Below are positions 7,261-15,841 of a DNA stretch of 22,339 nucleotides, piece by piece (position 1 is the stretch's first letter; every line of letters begins with the position of its first letter). The DNA is from Chloroflexota bacterium (lineage in GTDB: Bacteria > Chloroflexota > UBA6077). Both the position numbers and the translations under genes were made by a program. The notes under the pieces are model-generated. The model was given only the letters and a program-made list of their open reading frames with translations, had not been told where the DNA came from and ran no database searches. The DNA lies in contig JAJZQR010000066.1 in assembly GCA_021806765.1 (NCBI GenBank), forward strand, positions 1-22,339. Direction: 5' to 3'.

Positions 7261-8397
7261 CTACTGAGTTGCCTGATTCAGCTCGTCGAGCAGCTTCTGG
7301 CCCGCAGCGCCGTACTTCTTCTTGAAGCTGTCGAAGAGCGGGGTCGCCGCGTCCTTGAAGGCCTTGGTGTCGACGTCCGTGTTGACCTTCATCCCCTTGC
7401 TCTCCACCAGCTTGCGGCCATCCTCGTCCATCTTGGCTCCCCGCGCCCGGGAGTTGTCGCCGACTTCCTTGGCCGTGTCCGTCAGCAGCTTCTTGGTCGC
7501 GTCGTCGAGGCTGTTGAACCATTTCGGGCTCGCCGCCAGGTAGGTCGGGGTGTAGACGTGGTTGGTCACGGAGAGGTACTTCTGCACCTCGTAGAACTTG
7601 GCGCTGGTGATCTGGGCGTAGGGGTTCTCCTGCCCGTCGAAGACGCCGGTCTGCAGGGCCGAGAACACCTCGGAGAAGGACAGCGGGCCGGGGTTGGCGC
7701 CCCACAGCTTGAACATCTGCACCCGCACGTCGCTGGGTGGGACGCGGATCTTCAGCCCCTTCAGGTCGGCCGGGGTCTTGATGGGGCCCTTGTTGTCCGT
7801 CATCACCCGGAAGCCGTTCTCCCAGTAGCCGAGGATGACCATGTTCTTCTTTGCGGCCAACGCGGTGAGGTCCTGGCCCAATGGGCCCTCGACTGCCTTC
7901 TTCACCTGGGCCCGATCCTTGAAGATGGAGGGCATGTCGAAGATGCTGAACTCACCGACGACGCTCACCATGTCGGAGGACGGGACGTCCATTTCCAGGG
8001 CGCCGAGCTGAACCTGCTGATTCATCTCCTCCTGCTTGCCCAACTGGCTGGAGCCGAAGACCTGGATCTTGATGGCGCCGCCGGAGCGCTCCCCCACTAG
8101 CTTGGCGAAGTCATTGGAGTCCTGTTCCATCAGCGATCCCGCCTCGCCCACGTGACCGATGCGGGCGGTCATGGGCTTGTACTGGGTTGCGGGAGCCGCT
8201 GCTGCTGCGGGTGCCTTGGTAGGTGCTGCTGCGGCGGGTGCGGCAGCAGCGGGTGCCGAAGTTGCCGCCGGCGCCGCTTTGGCGGGCGCCGAGGTGGGAG
8301 CCGGTGCCGCCGGGCTGCTGCAGGCCACGAGTAGCGCCGCGACGGCCAGCAATGCAACGACCGAGGCGGCAAAGGCGCGACGAGTGGTGCGTGTCAT
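7261..8397 (-). CDS. dctP: TRAP transporter substrate-binding lipoprotein DctP
   Basis: A 378-residue extracytoplasmic solute-binding protein. The N terminus has basic residues, a hydrophobic core and a lipobox ending LLVAC, with C26 as the lipidation site. It should therefore be anchored as a lipoprotein. A low-complexity Ala/Pro/Thr linker runs to about residue 70 and acts as a flexible tether. The rest is the DctP fold, with LKIRVPPSDVRVQMF holding the arginine that usually binds the carboxylate, and ALQTGVFDGQENP. The ATG at 8397 has GGGAGG about six bases upstream. It is the first gene of the TRAP operon. The ligand is probably a small organic acid; given the neighbours a 2-hydroxy- or 2-oxoacid is plausible but not shown. 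Confidence 0.93.
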   Translation of the reverse strand: MTRTTRRAFAASVVALLAVAALLVACSSPAAPAPTSAPAKAAPAATSAPAAAAPAAAAPTKAPAAAAAPATQYKPMTARIGHVGEAGSLMEQDSNDFAKLVGERSGGAIKIQVFGSSQLGKQEEMNQQVQLGALEMDVPSSDMVSVVGEFSIFDMPSIFKDRAQVKKAVEGPLGQDLTALAAKKNMVILGYWENGFRVMTDNKGPIKTPADLKGLKIRVPPSDVRVQMFKLWGANPGPLSFSEVFSALQTGVFDGQENPYAQITSAKFYEVQKYLSVTNHVYTPTYLAASPKWFNSLDDATKKLLTDTAKEVGDNSRARGAKMDEDGRKLVESKGMKVNTDVDTKAFKDAATPLFDSFKKKYGAAGQKLLDELNQATQ

Positions 8398-8648
8398 CTG
8401 TTCCTCCCTCGTTTTCTTTGACTCGATGGAATCCTCGTGTGTCTCGCGTGGCCAACCTTGTTGGTCCCTAAGGAAGCCTCTAGGAGGCTGCTCCTATTGA
8501 GCACCCGAATCAAGCGAATTTCCGCAGGGCCTTCGATGACTATGGCCCGAAGCAGTTGAAGACCGAGCCCGATGGGCGCGTTCTGAAGCCGCTGAACGGC
8601 CATCCGGGAAGTGAGGGAGCCGAATCCTTAGCTTGCTGAAGCAAGCCA
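8398..8648 (-). promoter_or_regulatory. Leader of the dctPQM operon
   Basis: About 250 nt untranslated. A perfect 6-bp hairpin (8631-8646, GCTTGC-TGAA-GCAAGC on the plus strand) lies at the predicted mRNA 5' end. A dyad CCAAC-CTT-GTTGG is at 8452-8464. I see no gene and no recognisable riboswitch here, and no homology to the permease leaders. Confidence 0.45.
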
Positions 8649-8653
8649 TTTGC

Positions 8654-8682
8654 ATTATCAGCTTGGCGGGCTGCAGGGTCAA
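8654..8682 (-). promoter_or_regulatory. Promoter of the dctPQM operon
   Basis: TTGACC (8677-8682), a 17-bp spacer, then GATAAT (8654-8659) on the minus strand: five of six consensus bases in each box. The predicted start near 8647 falls at the base of the 5' hairpin. A further dyad GACTGT-N8-ACAGTC at 8716-8735 lies upstream, where an activator could bind. Confidence 0.65.
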
Positions 8683-8839
8683 GGATCGAGGGAGATTCTG
8701 ATAATAATGTTCACCGACTGTCTGACGCCACAGTCTCTGTCACCGGGCAGCAGTAGTGGAGCGGCTTCAGTCTCGGAGGTGGTGTGGGGCCTGATCTCTT
8801 GAGGGGGGAGGGGTTGGGCCGGCGGCGGATGGGGTTATG

Positions 8840-8870
8840 GAGGGGGCCGGCAACAACTGCCGGCCCCCTC
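8840..8870 (-). terminator. Terminator hairpin after fhs
   Basis: 13-bp perfect arms with an ACAAC loop, 26 nt past the fhs stop. There is no clear U tract. Between this and the dctP promoter (about 8683-8839) I see no gene, only G-rich sequence and the dyad at 8716-8735. Confidence 0.65.
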
Positions 8871-8896
8871 GAGTTCCCCGACCTCTTGATACTTGC

Positions 8897-10591
8897 CTAG
8901 AACAGCCCCATCGTCCTGCCCTGCTCGTCGATGTCCACCTTCTCCCCGGCAGGCTTGGAGGGGAGCCCGGGCATCGTGCGCATGTCACCGCACAGTGGAT
9001 ACAGGAAGCCGGCGCCCACCGACGCCCGGATGTCCCGGACCGGGATGCGGTAGTTGCGCGGGCGACCCTTCCAGCTGGGTTCGTGGGAAAGGGACAGGTG
9101 GGTCTTCGCCATGCAGATGGGCAGCTTGTCGAAGCCCAACTCCGTGTATCGCTTGACCTTCTGCTCGGCCGCGGGCAGGTAGTCCACGCCATCGGCACCG
9201 TAGATCTTGGTGGCGATGGTCTCGATCTTCTGCTTGATCGACATGTCCAGCGGGTAGAGGAACTGGAAGTTGTTCGGCTTGTCGGCCGCCTTGACCACTG
9301 CCTCGGCCAGCTCGGCGCCGCCGGCGCCACCCTTGGCCCACACCTGGCTCACGTAGGCGCCCTCGGCGCCCGCGGCCATCGCCTTCTCCTTCACCACCTC
9401 GATCTCGCGATCGGTGTCGGTGGTGAACCGGTTGATGGCGACCACCACCGGAACGCCGAAGTAGCGCATGTTCTCGATCTGCTTCTCCAGGTTGGCGGCA
9501 CCCTGTGCCACCGCCTCCAGATTCTCCTGGGTGAGGCCCGGATCCAACGGCTTGCCGGCTACCACCTTGAACTTGCCGCTGTGCATCTTCAGGGCACGGA
9601 TGGAGCACACCATCACCACGGCGCTGGGCACCGCCCCGCTGTAGCGGCACTTGATGTCCATGAACTTCTCGGCGCCCATGTCGGCGCCGAAGCCGCTCTC
9701 GGTCACCACGTAGTCGGCCAGCTTCAGGGCGATCTGGTCGGCCAGGATGGAGCTGTTGCCGTGGGCGATGTTGGCGAAGGGTCCGGTGTGGACGAAGACA
9801 GGGGTGTGCTCCAGGGTCTGGAGCAGGTTGGGCTTGATGGCGTCCTTCAACAGCACGGCCATGGCGCCGGCGCACTTCAGGTCCTCGGCGGTGATCGCCT
9901 TGCCTTCCTTGGTCAGGCCGATGACGATCTTCCCCAGCCGCTCCCGCAGGTCCTTCAGACTGGTGGTGAGGGCCAGGATCGCCATCACCTCGGAGGCCAC
10001 GGTGATGTCGAACCCGGTCTGCCTGGGGTATCCGTTGTCCTTGCCGCCCAACCCCACGATGATCTGACGGATGGCGCGGTCGCTGATGTCCATGACCCGC
10101 GGCCAGGTGATGCTGAAGGGATCGATCCCCAGGGCGTTCCCGTGGTGGATGTGGTTGTCGATGAAGGCGGCCAGCAGGTTGTGGGCCGCACCCACGGCGT
10201 GAACGTCACCCGTCAGGTGGAGGTTGAAGTCCTCCATCGGTACCACCTGGGCGTAGCCCCCGCCCGCGGCACCACCCTTGATGCCGAAGACGGGCCCCAG
10301 GGATGGCTGCCGGATGCAGGTGAATACCTTCTTCCCGATGTAACCGAGGGACTGGGACAAGCCGATGGTGGTGACCGTCTTCCCCTCGCCCAGCGGGGTG
10401 GGGGTGATAGCGGTGACGTCGATCAGCTTGCCGTTGGGTCTGTCCTTCAGCCGTTCGAGAACGTCCAGGTTGACCTTTGCCTTGTACTTACCGTACGGCT
10501 CTATCTCATCCTCGAGTAGGCCGAGGCCCTGGGCGATCTCTGTGATGGGCTTCATCTTCGCAGCTTGTGCGATTTCCAGGTCACTTAGCAC
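8897..10591 (-). CDS. fhs: Formate-tetrahydrofolate ligase
   Basis: A 564-residue cytosolic enzyme that joins formate to tetrahydrofolate with ATP, giving 10-formyl-THF; it can also run backwards to make ATP. The ATP loop TPLGEGKT is at about residues 65-72. Strong family blocks follow, including FDITVASEVMAILAL, HGNSSILADQIALKLADYVV and ESGFGADMGAEKF. The open frame reaches 10645, but the GTG at 10591 (VLSDLEIAQAAKMKPI) is chosen. It has GGGAGG about ten bases upstream and gives a length close to the family norm (about 555-560). It has its own promoter and terminator, so it is probably a single-gene unit. It lies between the GlcDEF and TRAP genes; with the formyl-THF hydrolase-like gene at 18013 it places C1-folate chemistry in this locus. 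Confidence 0.97.
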   Translation of the reverse strand: MLSDLEIAQAAKMKPITEIAQGLGLLEDEIEPYGKYKAKVNLDVLERLKDRPNGKLIDVTAITPTPLGEGKTVTTIGLSQSLGYIGKKVFTCIRQPSLGPVFGIKGGAAGGGYAQVVPMEDFNLHLTGDVHAVGAAHNLLAAFIDNHIHHGNALGIDPFSITWPRVMDISDRAIRQIIVGLGGKDNGYPRQTGFDITVASEVMAILALTTSLKDLRERLGKIVIGLTKEGKAITAEDLKCAGAMAVLLKDAIKPNLLQTLEHTPVFVHTGPFANIAHGNSSILADQIALKLADYVVTESGFGADMGAEKFMDIKCRYSGAVPSAVVMVCSIRALKMHSGKFKVVAGKPLDPGLTQENLEAVAQGAANLEKQIENMRYFGVPVVVAINRFTTDTDREIEVVKEKAMAAGAEGAYVSQVWAKGGAGGAELAEAVVKAADKPNNFQFLYPLDMSIKQKIETIATKIYGADGVDYLPAAEQKVKRYTELGFDKLPICMAKTHLSLSHEPSWKGRPRNYRIPVRDIRASVGAGFLYPLCGDMRTMPGLPSKPAGEKVDIDEQGRTMGLF

Positions 10592-10680
10592 AGTACGACA
10601 ACCTCCCGCAAGTTTTGTGAACGAACCCGGGGGCGAGATCCTCATGCAGTGGATAGTACGCTGGGTTGAAGATCGCCCAA

Positions 10681-10709
10681 AGTCTACATAAACGCCTCAG
10701 ACCCGTCAA
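10681..10709 (-). promoter_or_regulatory. Probable fhs promoter
   Basis: TTGACG (10704-10709), a 17-bp spacer and TAGACT (10681-10686) on the minus strand, in the 129-nt gap between glcF and fhs. The -35 is good and the -10 moderate (four of six). Confidence 0.5.
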
Positions 10710-10720
10710 CGTCACCCCGT

Positions 10721-12004
10721 CTACTTACCTCCGTATGCCTTGTCCAGCAGCTGCACCGTGTGGATCACCTGCATCGGCAGCCCGTCTTTCTGGACCCCTC
10801 CCGATAGCTGCATCATGCAGGCGGGGCAGCCGGTGGCCAGAAGGCCGGCCCCCGTTCGAGATGCGTTCCCCGTTTTCCGGCTCAGCACCTTTTGAGACAG
10901 GTCGTAGTGGGTCAGGGAGAAGGAGCCGGCGCCACCACAGCACATGTCGGCCTCCGCCATCTCCTTGAACTCCACCCCCGGAATGCCCTTCAGCAGCTTC
11001 CGGGGCTGAGCGCTCACCTTCTGGAACCGGACCAGGTGGCAGGGGTCATGATAGGTGACCTTGTCCTTCACTTCCCCCATCTCGTCGTTTAGCTCGATAC
11101 CGGCCAGGAACTCGCTGACGTCCTTCATCTTCCCGGCCACCGCCTTTGCCTTGTCCGCGTACTGCGGATCCTCGGCCATCAGCTTGCCGTACTCCTTGAT
11201 GAAGGAGCCACAGGTGGCGCAGTCGGTGACGATGGCATCCACGTCCAGGCCGTACATGGAGTCGATGTTCTTTCTGGCCAGGGCGCGGGCCGCCTCGAAG
11301 TCGCCGTAGACGGTGGGCGGCTTGCCGCAGTCCACCACCTCGGGGACCAGCACCTCGGTGTTGTTGGCGTAGAGCACCCGGACCATCGACGCGGCCACCT
11401 CGGGGTAGATCTGATTGGTGGCGCAGCCGATGAAGTAGGCCACCCGGTACTGGCGGTTGGGCACCGGCCGCATCATGGAGGGCAGCATCTGCCGGGCCGT
11501 CTTCGAGGGTAGATGGGGCAGGCCATCCTGGGCTCGGTGGGCGTCGTTCCCGAGCAGCTTGGTGATGCCCAGCCCTTTGGCCACGGCCTGGGCGCCGGAG
11601 ACCTGGCCCAGCCAGACGGCTCTTCCTGCGGTGTCCAGCAGTCCCCGGTTGGGGAGCAGGTTCCGGAAGATCACCCGTTGAACCCAGGGCTGACCCTTCA
11701 GCTGCACCAGCTCCTCGATGGCCCTGTCCACGATCTCGGGGGTCTGAACCTGAGGCGGGCACTGGGTGGTGCAGCCGCCGCACCGGAGACAGCTTCCCAG
11801 CGCCTCGCGGATCTCGTCCTCCACCAGATCGACCCGCCCCTCGAGGATGTCTCTGACCAGGGCTACTCGACCTCGGGAGACCTGCCACTCCAACCCCGTG
11901 GCCTTGTAGGTGGGGCATCCCGCCTGGCAGAAGCCGCAGCGGTTGCACTTCTCCACCAGTTCGGCCAGGGCGGACATGTTCTTTCCGTCTCCACCTGTTG
12001 CCAT
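10721..12004 (-). CDS. glcF: Glycolate/D-lactate oxidase iron-sulfur subunit GlcF
   Basis: A 427-residue electron-transfer subunit. Two [4Fe-4S] ferredoxin motifs lie at the N terminus: C20-C23-C26-C30 and C72-C75-C78-C82. Two cysteine-rich CCG-type domains follow. The second is standard (MCCGGAGSF, then GCPACMM). In the first, the usual CCG reads DCG (VVDCGKPPTVYGD), so one likely cluster ligand is aspartate; the paired CATCGSF is present. The protein should accept electrons from the flavin subunits and pass them to quinone or another carrier. The ATG at 12004 directly abuts the glcE stop with GGGAGGG upstream. The glcD-glcE-glcF order matches the E. coli glc operon. Related Fe-S subunits occur in D-lactate dehydrogenases, so the substrate is open. 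Confidence 0.9.
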   Translation of the reverse strand: MATGGDGKNMSALAELVEKCNRCGFCQAGCPTYKATGLEWQVSRGRVALVRDILEGRVDLVEDEIREALGSCLRCGGCTTQCPPQVQTPEIVDRAIEELVQLKGQPWVQRVIFRNLLPNRGLLDTAGRAVWLGQVSGAQAVAKGLGITKLLGNDAHRAQDGLPHLPSKTARQMLPSMMRPVPNRQYRVAYFIGCATNQIYPEVAASMVRVLYANNTEVLVPEVVDCGKPPTVYGDFEAARALARKNIDSMYGLDVDAIVTDCATCGSFIKEYGKLMAEDPQYADKAKAVAGKMKDVSEFLAGIELNDEMGEVKDKVTYHDPCHLVRFQKVSAQPRKLLKGIPGVEFKEMAEADMCCGGAGSFSLTHYDLSQKVLSRKTGNASRTGAGLLATGCPACMMQLSGGVQKDGLPMQVIHTVQLLDKAYGGK

Positions 12005-13357
12005 CTATGCCCTCCCTCCGGGGACCCGCGCCGGGTTCCACAGGTTGTTGGGGTCCAACTGCGCCTTGATCTCTCTCATCAGACCGTAGTCGGTCCTGGG
12101 CGGCCACAACTGCATCTTCCCCGCCTCCAGGCGTGGCGCCTTCTGGACCAGGGCGAAACCGCCGCAGTCGGCCGCCAGTTGCTGCAGTCGTGCCGCGGCC
12201 GCGACCAGCTTCTCTTCCTGGCCGGACTCGGCGCTTACCAGCCCGTAGACGATGCCATTTCCGGCGTGGGAGGCAAAGGTGGTCTGCAGCCCTTCCAGCT
12301 TCGTCAGGCCGCTGGTGAAATCGAACACCCGCTTCAGCAGCACCGACCCCTTCACCAGCATGGAGGGTCTGCCGGGCGGCATCTCCCCGAACACTTCCTT
12401 ACGATACTGCCAGAGTTCGTGCTCCTCGCCCCCTTCCAGGGTGAAGATCTCTCCAGCCCCGTTCCTGCCGGCCAGTTCCCTCAGCTCCTTCTTCTGCCGA
12501 TCGACGGCCTCCACGGCGCCTTCCACCTGGACCAACAGGAGGTACTCGCCGGGCTTGAGATCGAAAGCCTTCTCTACCGCCAGGGGCATGGCGCCGTGGC
12601 TGAGCAGCTCTGCTGCAGAGGGTCGCATGAAGGAGGCGAGGATAGCGGACACCGTGGCGCATCCGTTCGAGAGCTGAGGGAAGGCCACCGCCACCGTGGC
12701 GCTCGCTTCCGGCAACGGCAACAGCCGGAAGGTGGCCGCGGTGATGGCGCCCAGGGTGCCCCACGCCCCGATGTACAGCTTCTTCATGTCGTAGCCGGCC
12801 ACGTCTTTGACGGTCTTGCCCCCGACTCGTACGACGGTGCCCGCTGGCGTGGCCACCCGCAGTCCCAGCACCATGTCCCGAGCCGTCCTGTACAGCAGCC
12901 GGTTGGGTCCACTGCTGTTGGTGGCGAGGGTGCCGCCCACCGTGGCCCGAGCCGAGTCCACGGGGTCCAGCGGTAGGAACAGCTTGACCTCCGCCAGCTC
13001 GCGCTGCAGGTCGTCCATCACCTTGCCGGCTCCCGCGGTCACCGTCAGGTTGGCCGCGTCCAGCTCGATGGTGCTGTTCATACGGCCGGTGCTCAGGACG
13101 ATCCCGTCCCGGGGTTGCACCGGCTGGATGGATTGCTTGGTGCCGCTGCCCCAGACGGTGACAGGAATCCGCTCGGTGCTGGCCAGCTGTGCCACCTCCG
13201 CCGCCTGCTTCTCGTCCGAGGGAAGCACCACCGCTACCGGTTGCTCGCCATAGGCCGAGTAGGCGGCCAGTTGGTCCCCGGCGAGGGCGTTCTCCGGCCC
13301 GACGATCTCCGCCAGCCGCTTTCGTGTCGCCTCGAGGCTCTCCGTTGTCAGCGTCAT
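12005..13357 (-). CDS. glcE: Glycolate/D-lactate oxidase FAD-binding subunit GlcE
   Basis: A 450-residue flavoprotein of the PCMH-type FAD oxidase family. N-terminal FAD-binding elements include VTVWGSGTKQSIQP, VGGTLATNSSGPNRLLYR and VKDVAGYDMKKLYIGAWGTLG. It is about 100 residues longer than E. coli GlcE (about 350) and keeps a fuller C-terminal region ending WNPARVPGGRA. It thus looks like a complete GlcD-like flavoprotein fold rather than the shortened GlcE form. The ATG at 13357 lies two bases past the glcD stop with AGGAG upstream. It should form a complex with GlcD and GlcF. Confidence 0.88.
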   Translation of the reverse strand: MTLTTESLEATRKRLAEIVGPENALAGDQLAAYSAYGEQPVAVVLPSDEKQAAEVAQLASTERIPVTVWGSGTKQSIQPVQPRDGIVLSTGRMNSTIELDAANLTVTAGAGKVMDDLQRELAEVKLFLPLDPVDSARATVGGTLATNSSGPNRLLYRTARDMVLGLRVATPAGTVVRVGGKTVKDVAGYDMKKLYIGAWGTLGAITAATFRLLPLPEASATVAVAFPQLSNGCATVSAILASFMRPSAAELLSHGAMPLAVEKAFDLKPGEYLLLVQVEGAVEAVDRQKKELRELAGRNGAGEIFTLEGGEEHELWQYRKEVFGEMPPGRPSMLVKGSVLLKRVFDFTSGLTKLEGLQTTFASHAGNGIVYGLVSAESGQEEKLVAAAARLQQLAADCGGFALVQKAPRLEAGKMQLWPPRTDYGLMREIKAQLDPNNLWNPARVPGGRA

Positions 13358-13359
13358 CG

Positions 13360-14763
13360 CTACACCCCCACTCCTGTGGCCGCCTTCTTCAGGGGCAGGA
13401 TCTTGTCTGGATTCAGCTTGTTGTCGGGGTCAAAGGCTTTCTTGACTCGGGCCATGACCTCGACCTCGGCTTCGTTGAACACCAACGGCATGGAGTCCTG
13501 CTTCTCTATCCCCACGCCGTGCTCACCGGTCAGGGTGCCGCCCATATCGACGCACAGCTTCAGGATCTCCTTGCCCGCCTCGTGCACCCTCTGGATCTCC
13601 TCGCTGTCCTTCGGGTTGTACATGATCAGGGGGTGCAGGTTGCCGTCGCCGGCGTGGGCCACGGTCCCTACCTTCACCTGGTGCTTCTCGGCAATGGCGA
13701 CCACCTTCACCATCGTTTCGGCGAGCCTGGTACGGGGCACCGTCCCGTCCTGAACCGAGTACATCGGGGCCACCCGGGCGACGGCGCCGAAAGCGCCTTT
13801 CCGTCCGGCCCACAGGCCGGCCCGCTCCGCATCGCTCTGAGCGACCTTGATCTCCCGGACATGGTTCTCCTTGCAGATCTCCACGATCCGCTCGGCCTGG
13901 CGCTCCTGCCCATCCTTCAGCCCGTCCAGCTCGATGATCAGGATCCCCTCGGCGTCCAGGGGGTACCCGGAGTGGTAGCTCTCCTCCACCGCCCAGGTCA
14001 CCGTCTTGTCCATGATCTCCAGGGTGGCCGGGACGATCCCGTCGGCGATGATGTCCGACACGGCGTTGCCCGAGTCCTCCAGGACGTCGAAGATGGCCAG
14101 CATCGTCTTGATCGCCTCCGGCACCCGCATCAGCCGCAGGGTCATGGAGGTCACGAAGCCGAAGGTCCCCTCGGAGCCCACTATCGTCCCCGTCAGGTCG
14201 TAACCGGGGTTGTCCTCGCAGGGCCCGCCCGTGTTGACGACCTCCCCGTCGGGCAGCACCACCTCCAGGCCGTAGACGTGGTTGGTGGTGACACCGTACT
14301 TGAGGCAGTGGGGGCCGCCGGAGTTCTCCCCGATGTTGCCTCCCAGGGTGGATACCTTCTGGCTTGCCGGGTCTGGGGCGTACAGGTAGCCCATGGGCGC
14401 CAACAGGTTCTGCAACTCCAGATTGACGACGCCGGGCTCCACCACCACCCGTTCGTTGGCCGTGTCCACGTCCAGCACTCGGGTCATCCGGCTGCAGCCC
14501 ATGATTATGCCACCCTTGAGGGCCAGGGTGCCGCCCGACAGGTTCGTGCCCGCCCCCCTGGGCACGACGGTGAGACCCTCCATCTTGGCCAGCTTCATGA
14601 CGGCCGAGGCCTCGGCGGCGTCGGCCGGGAAGACGACCACCTCGGGCTGGAACAGGTCCGGCGTGGAATCGTACTCGTACACCAGCAAGTCTCGGCGGGA
14701 CGTAAGAACGTCATCCTTGCCAACGATCTTGGCCAGCTCTTCGACCAATTGCTCTCGTATCAC
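13360..14763 (-). CDS. glcD: Glycolate/D-lactate oxidase catalytic subunit GlcD
   Basis: A 467-residue FAD-linked 2-hydroxyacid dehydrogenase. The FAD-binding domain carries VVPRGAGTNLSGGTLA and GGNIGENSGGPHCLKYG. The C-terminal FAD-oxidase domain carries VGTVAHAGDGNLHPL, where histidines form the active site and metal site, and GTLTGEHGVGIEK. It oxidises glycolate to glyoxylate or D-lactate to pyruvate. The start is GTG 14763 with GGAGG upstream. It is first in the glcDEF unit. It lies 132 nt from porB across a hairpin, so it may be transcribed partly by readthrough from the por operon; I saw no convincing promoter in the gap. Confidence 0.93.
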   Translation of the reverse strand: MIREQLVEELAKIVGKDDVLTSRRDLLVYEYDSTPDLFQPEVVVFPADAAEASAVMKLAKMEGLTVVPRGAGTNLSGGTLALKGGIIMGCSRMTRVLDVDTANERVVVEPGVVNLELQNLLAPMGYLYAPDPASQKVSTLGGNIGENSGGPHCLKYGVTTNHVYGLEVVLPDGEVVNTGGPCEDNPGYDLTGTIVGSEGTFGFVTSMTLRLMRVPEAIKTMLAIFDVLEDSGNAVSDIIADGIVPATLEIMDKTVTWAVEESYHSGYPLDAEGILIIELDGLKDGQERQAERIVEICKENHVREIKVAQSDAERAGLWAGRKGAFGAVARVAPMYSVQDGTVPRTRLAETMVKVVAIAEKHQVKVGTVAHAGDGNLHPLIMYNPKDSEEIQRVHEAGKEILKLCVDMGGTLTGEHGVGIEKQDSMPLVFNEAEVEVMARVKKAFDPDNKLNPDKILPLKKAATGVGV

Positions 14764-14786
14764 CGTCTGGCCCCCTCCTCCAATGT

Positions 14787-14800
14787 AGGAGCCGGCTCCT
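14787..14800. repeat. 14-bp perfect palindrome in the glcD leader
   Basis: AGGAGCCGGCTCCT lies about 24 nt upstream of the glcD GTG, between the terminator hairpin and the ribosome site. In RNA it could pair with the GGAGG-rich ribosome-binding region, but this is speculative. It resembles REP-type intergenic palindromes. Confidence 0.5.
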
Positions 14801-14825
14801 GCCGGCGATCGGTGCTATAAGGCAA

Positions 14826-14868
14826 GAGGGCGCCAGCGCATCCCATCTCGAATGCCTCCGGCGCCCTC
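14826..14868 (-). terminator. Hairpin after porB
   Basis: 9-bp perfect arms (GAGGGCGCC / GGCGCCCTC) with a 25-nt loop, 28 nt past the porB stop. On the minus strand it is followed by TTGCCTTAT, a weak U-rich tail. It is likely a partial terminator between porGDAB and glcDEF. Confidence 0.5.
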
Positions 14869-14895
14869 ATCACTGCTACCTGGATCGGTTCCCTT

Positions 14896-15828
14896 TTAGG
14901 CGGAAGCGGCGATTCGCCTCTGCAGCTGATCCCACTTGTAGTCGACTTCGCTCTGGAAGTCCTGCAGCAGGTGCTCGTTGCCGGGCTTGAACAGGTGGCT
15001 GAACCGGCCCTGCGGCTTCAGGAAGTCCTCCAACGGCTTCTCTTCCCTGGGCACGTAGGTCATCTGCCACTTGCCGTTGACCACCTCGTACAGCGGCCAG
15101 TACTTGGACTGTACGGCCGACCGGCCCAGCTCCACGGTCTGATGGGTCTCGGCTCGCCAACCGCGCCAGCAGGGGGCGTAGACGGCGATGAAGGAGGGAC
15201 CGTCGGTCTCCAGCGCCTTCTGCACCTTGGTCATGTAGTCACGCCAGTAGCCAACGCTGGCCTGGGCAACGTAGGGGATGTCGTGGGCCGCCATGATGGA
15301 CACCAGGTCCTTGCGAGGCTGCTGCTTGCCCTGATAGGCAGCGCCCACGTGAGTGGTGGTGGTCCAGGCGTACTTCGGCGTGGCGCCGGAGCGCTGGATA
15401 CCGGTGTTCATGTAGGCGTTGTTGTCGTAGACGATGTAGAGGACCTTGTGCCGCCGCTCCATGACACCCGACAGCGACTGGAAGCCGATGTCGTAGGTGC
15501 CGCCGTCGCCGCCCATGGCGATGAAGCGGAAGTCCTTGTCCATCTTGCCCTTGCGCTTCAGGGCCTGGTAGGTCGCCTCGATACCGCCTACGACGGCGCC
15601 CGCGTTCTCGAAGGCGTTGTGGTACCAGGAGACCTTCCAGCTGGAGTAGGGGAAGACGACGCTGGAGATCTCCACGCAGGAGGTGGCGCTGCTCATGGCG
15701 ATGTTGTACTCCGACGCCGCCAGCATCGTCCACTTGGCGATGATCGCGGGGCCGCAGCCGGTGCACAGGCGGTGGCCGGAGGTGAACTTAACTTCCTTCT
15801 TGGCCAGTTCTTTCAGATTTATTGCCAT
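14896..15828 (-). CDS. porB: 2-oxoacid:ferredoxin oxidoreductase beta subunit (PorB)
   Basis: The 310-residue TPP-binding subunit. The TPP/Mg motif is present as GDGG (107-110) and NN (136-137) in MGGDGGTYDIGF...DNNAYMNTG. Four cysteines suit the [4Fe-4S] cluster next to TPP: C22 and C25 (LCTGCGP), C51 (ATSCVEI) and C220 (YAPCWRGW). It converts a 2-oxoacid (typically pyruvate) plus CoA into acyl-CoA, CO2 and reduced ferredoxin with PorA, PorD and PorG. The ATG at 15828 has AGGAG about ten bases upstream. It is the last gene of the por set, 13 nt after porA. The second half of the TPP loop and the cluster ligands are intact, so activity is expected. Confidence 0.93.
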   Translation of the reverse strand: MAINLKELAKKEVKFTSGHRLCTGCGPAIIAKWTMLAASEYNIAMSSATSCVEISSVVFPYSSWKVSWYHNAFENAGAVVGGIEATYQALKRKGKMDKDFRFIAMGGDGGTYDIGFQSLSGVMERRHKVLYIVYDNNAYMNTGIQRSGATPKYAWTTTTHVGAAYQGKQQPRKDLVSIMAAHDIPYVAQASVGYWRDYMTKVQKALETDGPSFIAVYAPCWRGWRAETHQTVELGRSAVQSKYWPLYEVVNGKWQMTYVPREEKPLEDFLKPQGRFSHLFKPGNEHLLQDFQSEVDYKWDQLQRRIAASA

Positions 15829-15841
15829 CGTCTATATTCTC

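Noticed and set aside
8452..8464. CCAAC-CTT-GTTGG dyad in the dctP leader as a third copy of the permease operator
   Set aside because: Its arms have the opposite polarity (CCAAC...GTTGG rather than ATTGG...CCAAT), and its flanks do not match those of the permease sites.
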